From positions 310,001 to 374,000 of the forward strand of contig JAUIDN010000001.1 in NCBI GenBank assembly GCA_030428615.1: 64,000 bases of DNA, read 5' to 3'. This DNA comes from Alphaproteobacteria bacterium. Lineage in GTDB: Bacteria; Pseudomonadota; Alphaproteobacteria; Sphingomonadales; Emcibacteraceae. The position numbers and the translations under genes were made by a program. Shown piece after piece: positions 60,999-64,000 of the stretch. Position 1 is the stretch's first letter. Every line of letters starts with the position of its first letter. The notes below the pieces were generated by a model that had not been told where the DNA came from, did no database searches, and was given only the letters and a program-made list of their open reading frames with translations.

Positions 60999-61012
60999 TT
61001 GATCTTAATCAA
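60999..61012. promoter_or_regulatory. FNR/FnrL-type binding site
   Basis: TTGAT-CTTA-ATCAA matches the FNR consensus TTGAT-N4-ATCAA perfectly. It is centred about 63 bp upstream of the cytochrome start codon on the minus strand. Confidence 0.7.
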
Positions 61013-61073
61013 TTAAAATATAAATAGGAAACAAAATTAATTTATTCATGCGGAAATTTGCAACACCCTGTTG

Positions 61074-61101
61074 ATGTCCGTTTTCGACCCAAAGCGGTCA
61101 T
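61074..61101 (-). repeat. 28-bp inverted-repeat element, copy B
   Basis: Read on the minus strand it starts ATGACCGCTTTGGGTC and ends CGGACAT. It matches copy C (63018-63045) at 21 of 28 positions and shares the framework ATGxCCGCT...CGGxxAT with copy A (60430-60457). Confidence 0.5.
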
Positions 61102-61276
61102 TAGTGCTTTGGCAGGAGGAATGTGATAATTTTGTCTGAATGTAAATTTAATTGTCTATATTAAGTGTAAAAATTCATCAGTAAATAATATCTATTTCCA
61201 ATCCACATTATTTTTCAATCTAATAATAGGCATGGTCTCGGCATTCCGAAAGTAATCATTTTTTAACTTATTCTAG

Positions 61277-61315
61277 TATATGGTGTGATATTCACTTTTT
61301 ACTATTATATGGTGT
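61277..61315 (+). repeat. Direct repeat TATATGGTGT upstream of 42-aa ORF
   Basis: Two exact 10-bp copies (61277-61286 and 61306-61315) with a 29-bp period end 25 bp before the GTG start at 61341. This placement suits an activator or repressor site. Confidence 0.4.
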
Positions 61316-61340
61316 AACAGTATAAAGTTAGGAGAACATT

Positions 61341-61469
61341 GTGGAATTAGGTCAGCAGACAAATGTCCTTACCAAACGAAAACAGAATGCAGTTCTCATT
61401 CACTTGAAGGCTATGCGTTATATTAAAACGTATGTTGAAGCCGGGAAGAAAGTAGCAGATTTATTGTGA
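61341..61469 (+). CDS. Hypothetical 42-aa basic protein
   Basis: Short ORF starting at GTG with a strong Shine-Dalgarno AGGAGA 5-6 nt upstream. The product (MELGQQTNVLTKRKQNAVL ... AGKKVADLL) is mostly helical, basic in the first half and without a membrane segment or a family I recognise. It lies 57 bp before the EAL gene and probably shares its transcript. The excellent ribosome site and the upstream direct repeats support expression, but conservation is untested; it could also be a leader peptide. Confidence 0.5.
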   Translation: MELGQQTNVLTKRKQNAVLIHLKAMRYIKTYVEAGKKVADLL

Positions 61470-61526
61470 AAAGAAGCTTTTGGGGTTTTATAAGTTTATT
61501 TTTAGCTTCCACGCGAGGTTGTTTTT

Positions 61527-62855
61527 ATGCTTAAAAACAGAACCTTAAAAGAAGAACCTCTAAACATACAGACAAAAACCATTTCTGCGCAAATGTTATA
61601 CGAAGAAGCGAATGAACTTTGTATGGCAGATAATATAAAGGATTTAGTAACATTCGTGGTAGATGCGCCTAACGCGATAAACATAAGTCAAGATTACGGT
61701 AGTAAAGTAGTGCGTGAGTTTCGTGCTGAACTTATTCGCAGAACCCGTTTAGGTCTTGGAAAAAGACAGTTTTTACTGGGAGACGATGAGAATAGTCTTT
61801 TAGCTGGGGTAATAGTTACTGACCTAACATTGGGGTCTATTAAAGAGATAGCTGAAACCATTCGATATGCTGTAGGAAATAGCTTCCATTTGACTAACGT
61901 GACTGTATCTACTCCTGTTAAAATTGGCTTTGCCACTGTTGATCCAGAAGATAAAGACTTTTTGACAGCTATTTATAATGCGCACATTGCTATTAATGCA
62001 ACAAAGACACCTTCATCAGGTACGGTTTTCAATATTTATGATGAAGGAATGTCAATAAGAGTTGAGCGTCAGCAAGCAATAATTTCAAAGCTAAGCGCCG
62101 CACTCCTTGCGGAGGATGTAAAGCTTTATTACCAGCCAAAAATTTGTTTGTTAGATAATTCTATTATGAGTGCAGAAGCGCTTATCAGGTGGAATGACGA
62201 GGAGTTGGGGTATGTTTCACCGCTAGAAATTCTAAATGCTGCGGAACAAATGGATGAGTTAGATCTTTTAGATAATTGGGTGTTTGAGAGAGTATGTCAA
62301 CATATGGTTGAATGGAAAAAAGAAACTTGTTCGTGCAAGTCGATTTCGATCAATCTTTGTGAAGAGACAATATCAAAGCCTGATTTTGAATTTTGGGCTA
62401 GAAGCATTGTAAATAAATATGGAGTGCCGCCACATTTTATTGATTTTGAAATTCTTGAGAGTGCTATTTTAACTGATGTTGAGGCGACAATAGAAAAAAT
62501 ATTAGCCTGCCAAGCAAATGGTTTTACCTTTTCTCTTGATGATTTTGGAACGGGCTACTCTTCTCTTGCCTGCTTAGGAAAACTGCCAATTAATAATCTA
62601 AAAATTGATAAATCTTTCATTGATAATATAGAACACGATAAACAAAGCAGAATTATGGTTGGCCAAATTATTGATATTGGCCACGGGCTAGGAAAAACTG
62701 TTATAGCTGAAGGCGTTGAAAATAAGGCCCAATATCTCATAGTTAAATCTTTTGGATGTGATGTTGTTCAAGGATATTATTTTTCAAAACCTCTACCAGA
62801 AAAAGAATTCTTTGATTTGCTTATGAACGGCGATGATAAATCTATGAAATTGTAG
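61527..62855 (+). CDS. EAL-domain cyclic-di-GMP phosphodiesterase with degenerate GGDEF region
   Basis: Protein of 442 aa. The N-terminal half (about 25-175) looks like a decayed GGDEF domain (LLGDDENSLL at 83-92). The C-terminal EAL domain keeps Glu217 (SAEALIRW), Asn276, the FEILES region, Asp338-Asp339 (LDDFGTGYSS), Lys359, Glu395 (IAEGVEN) and Gln415, so it should hydrolyse c-di-GMP. Codon use is markedly AT-rich compared with the EAL gene at 23 kb, consistent with transfer. GCGAGG precedes the ATG. No membrane helix is seen. Confidence 0.88.
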   Translation: MLKNRTLKEEPLNIQTKTISAQMLYEEANELCMADNIKDLVTFVVDAPNAINISQDYGSKVVREFRAELIRRTRLGLGKRQFLLGDDENSLLAGVIVTDLTLGSIKEIAETIRYAVGNSFHLTNVTVSTPVKIGFATVDPEDKDFLTAIYNAHIAINATKTPSSGTVFNIYDEGMSIRVERQQAIISKLSAALLAEDVKLYYQPKICLLDNSIMSAEALIRWNDEELGYVSPLEILNAAEQMDELDLLDNWVFERVCQHMVEWKKETCSCKSISINLCEETISKPDFEFWARSIVNKYGVPPHFIDFEILESAILTDVEATIEKILACQANGFTFSLDDFGTGYSSLACLGKLPINNLKIDKSFIDNIEHDKQSRIMVGQIIDIGHGLGKTVIAEGVENKAQYLIVKSFGCDVVQGYYFSKPLPEKEFFDLLMNGDDKSMKL

Positions 62856-63017
62856 TTTCTAAAAAATGTTTTGAAACAAACGGGAAAACAGCTCTCAAAA
62901 ATGAGCGGTCATTTTATTTCGTCCAAACCATATCTATCTAGAGATAGATTGTACGTTCTCTAATGATTTGAAATTTCTGTAGTAAGCGAGTGAAAACAAA
63001 AAAAGTTTAGTAATTTA

Positions 63018-63045
63018 ATGGCCGCTATGGGTCAGAAGCGGTGAT
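63018..63045 (+). repeat. 28-bp inverted-repeat element, copy C
   Basis: Starts ATGGCCGCTATGGGTC and ends GCGGTGAT. The ends pair imperfectly (CCGCT/AGCGG). It is in opposite orientation to copy B on the other side of the EAL locus. Confidence 0.5.
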
Positions 63046-63368
63046 AAAAAACACCAGTAAACCCGGAAGTTTACTCTCAAAGAAAATGGTTAAAGCAAGA
63101 CAGCCTGAAGAATCATTTTTGCCAGCTTCCTTTTTCTGCTTAACACAACGTTTTGATATAATCCGTTACAGTTTTTTTTAAATAAAAATATTGTAAATAA
63201 TCACTTTTGCCTGTCCGGAACGGAAATACACTTTCCGCAAAATTGCATCTCAATATAACAACCAGTCAATTGATTTATATAGAAACTTCACACGATTTTT
63301 ATGTCGTTTTTTACCCTTTGTCAGCAAGCAACGGAGTGCAATGTAATAATGTTCGCCTAATTTGCGAC

Positions 63369-63394
63369 TTAATGTCTCCTTAAATGCGACTTAA
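63369..63394. promoter_or_regulatory. Two overlapping CtrA boxes
   Basis: TTAA-TGTCTCC-TTAA (63369-63383) and TTAA-ATGCGAC-TTAA (63380-63394) share the middle TTAA. Both fit the CtrA consensus TTAA-N7-TTAA. The 13-mer TGCGACTTAATGT is also repeated directly here (63363 and 63385). Confidence 0.6.
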
Positions 63395-63425
63395 TGTTTT
63401 CATACACCTGAAAAACGCAAAAATT

Positions 63426-64000
63426 ATGGTTAAAAAATGGTTAATTAAAATGAATTTTTCAGAAAAAACATTACAAGTGAGAAATAAGTCAGATAAATCC
63501 CATGATGACGACATTGATCAGTCCATGCGCCGTGGCGCGGATCGGTTTTATTTCCCGTTGTTGTTTGTTTTGGCCATTATGGTCGGTATTTTGGTGTATA
63601 GGCAGGTTACCGCCCCTGTTTTACCCTCTGCAAGTTCGTTGTTTGAGCTGTGGCTCTGGTACGATATTTTCGGATTGATATTGCTTGGCTTCGGTTTGCT
63701 GTTACTTGTTTGGCAAGTGAGCTTTGCGTTACGTTATAAACAATTTGCCCCGGTGCCTTCTGGACAATTGCCGTCGCTTAGTGTTGTTATTCCGGCGTTT
63801 AACGAAGGGTCGCAGATCCTTGACACAGTGCGCAGTATAATGGCAAGCGATTATCCGAAAGAACGGCTTCAGGTAATATGTGTTGATGACGGCTCAAAAG
63901 ATGACACATGGATGTGGATTAAGAGGGCGCATGACGAGTTTGCCGATGGTATCACCATTATCAAACAACCTTTCAACCAAGGTAAACGTACTGCTTTGAT
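63426..64000 (+). CDS. Family-2 glycosyltransferase, membrane-anchored, C-terminus beyond window
   Basis: The visible 191 residues show a charged N-terminus, two transmembrane helices (about 42-58 and 79-102) and the start of a GT2 catalytic domain: SVVIPAFNEGSQI, the nucleotide-binding VDDGS (153-157) and FNQGKRTAL, typical of processive beta-glycosyltransferases such as hyaluronan/chitin/PNAG synthases. It probably makes an exopolysaccharide. The start is uncertain: ATG codons at 63426 and 63450 both lack a clear ribosome site, and a CtrA box (63430-63444) overlaps the first, which favours 63450 or later. Confidence 0.85.
   Translation, partial: MVKKWLIKMNFSEKTLQVRNKSDKSHDDDIDQSMRRGADRFYFPLLFVLAIMVGILVYRQVTAPVLPSASSLFELWLWYDIFGLILLGFGLLLLVWQVSFALRYKQFAPVPSGQLPSLSVVIPAFNEGSQILDTVRSIMASDYPKERLQVICVDDGSKDDTWMWIKRAHDEFADGITIIKQPFNQGKRTAL
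63430..63444. promoter_or_regulatory. Third CtrA-like box at the glycosyltransferase start
   Basis: TTAA-AAAATGG-TTAA fits TTAA-N7-TTAA and lies 36 bp after the double box at 63369-63394. Confidence 0.5.

Larger units (their letters stand above)
60943..61340. other. 398-bp AT-rich regulatory intergenic region
   Basis: This stretch between divergent genes has no convincing coding sequence. It contains an FNR box (60999-61012), one 28-bp repeat copy (61074-61101) and a direct repeat TATATGGTGT (61277-61286, 61306-61315) near the 42-aa ORF. It likely holds both promoters. Confidence 0.6.
62856..63425. other. About 570 bp of AT-rich intergenic DNA
   Basis: No convincing gene. It contains a half copy of the 28-bp repeat (ATGAGCGGTCAT, 62901-62912), copy C of that repeat (63018-63045) and a pair of overlapping CtrA boxes (63369-63394) near the glycosyltransferase start. 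Confidence 0.6.

Noticed and set aside
1-64000. tRNA, rRNA, CRISPR arrays, prophage or insertion sequences
   Set aside because: No cloverleaf-like gene, repeat-spacer array, integrase or transposase was seen in any intergenic stretch or frame.

Overview
The window looks like a chromosomal segment of a marine-type alphaproteobacterium with mid-40s G+C by eye. The evidence is an uninterrupted block with the typical alphaproteobacterial order ispDF (fused) / dusB-ntrB-ntrC-ntrY-ntrX-trkA-trkH-hfq-hflX, with mazG nearby, plus pgpA and a stand-alone cinA/pncC. CtrA-type and FNR-type sites are also present. The genus cannot be fixed from sequence alone; a Kordiimonadales/Emcibacterales-like lineage is my guess. 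I saw no rRNA, tRNA, CRISPR array, transposase or phage gene.

Region 1 (1-15 kb) is an accessory catabolic locus. A leftward operon (CoA transferase, SMP-30 lactonase, DapA-like lyase, three-part HcnABC/opine-oxidase-like flavoenzyme, SDR) diverges from a rightward pair (class III aminotransferase, BKACE beta-keto acid cleavage enzyme). An IclR regulator follows, then a PcaG/PcaH-like intradiol dioxygenase pair, then a 2OG-Fe(II) oxygenase / XRE-cupin regulator / NicX-M29-like module and an NhaC-family antiporter. The same palindrome (GTTTT-N6-AAAAC) lies in both IclR-proximal promoter regions. A different, larger 34-bp palindrome precedes the oxygenase module. The combination suggests degradation of an amino- or carboxy-substituted ring compound by a non-canonical beta-ketoadipate-like route; the substrate is unknown. 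This is the best candidate here for an undescribed system.

Region 2 (15-25 kb) holds exported oxidoreductase and hydrolase genes: an AhpD-like protein, a GMC dehydrogenase with a Tat/lipoprotein small subunit, MAPEG, a lipoprotein metallophosphoesterase and a Tat M24 peptidase. A 34-aa membrane peptide, GNAT, nitrilase, a PAS/degenerate-GGDEF/EAL protein and ThpR follow.

Region 3 (25-36 kb) contains an AT-rich orphan gene, an ActP-like symporter with its DUF4212 partner downstream of a TolB/PD40-amidohydrolase, GNAT-mazG, and a large secreted BNR-repeat protein. Region 4 (36-51 kb) is housekeeping: an IMPase-family phosphatase, hflX, hfq, potassium uptake (TrkH/TrkA), two NtrBC-type two-component systems, dusB, ispDF, pgpA and pncC. 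Region 5 (51-60.4 kb) has a ybbAP-like ABC exporter divergent from a tandem-domain tesA-like esterase, then a methylthioribose-kinase-like gene in an operon with a ynjBCD-like importer.

Region 6 (60.4-64 kb) is AT-rich and regulatory-looking. It holds a lipoprotein c-type cytochrome with a perfect FNR box, a 42-aa ORF followed by a second EAL protein, three copies of a 28-bp inverted-repeat element, and overlapping CtrA boxes in front of a truncated family-2 glycosyltransferase. Genes at both window edges (SDR at 1, glycosyltransferase at 64000) are cut off.
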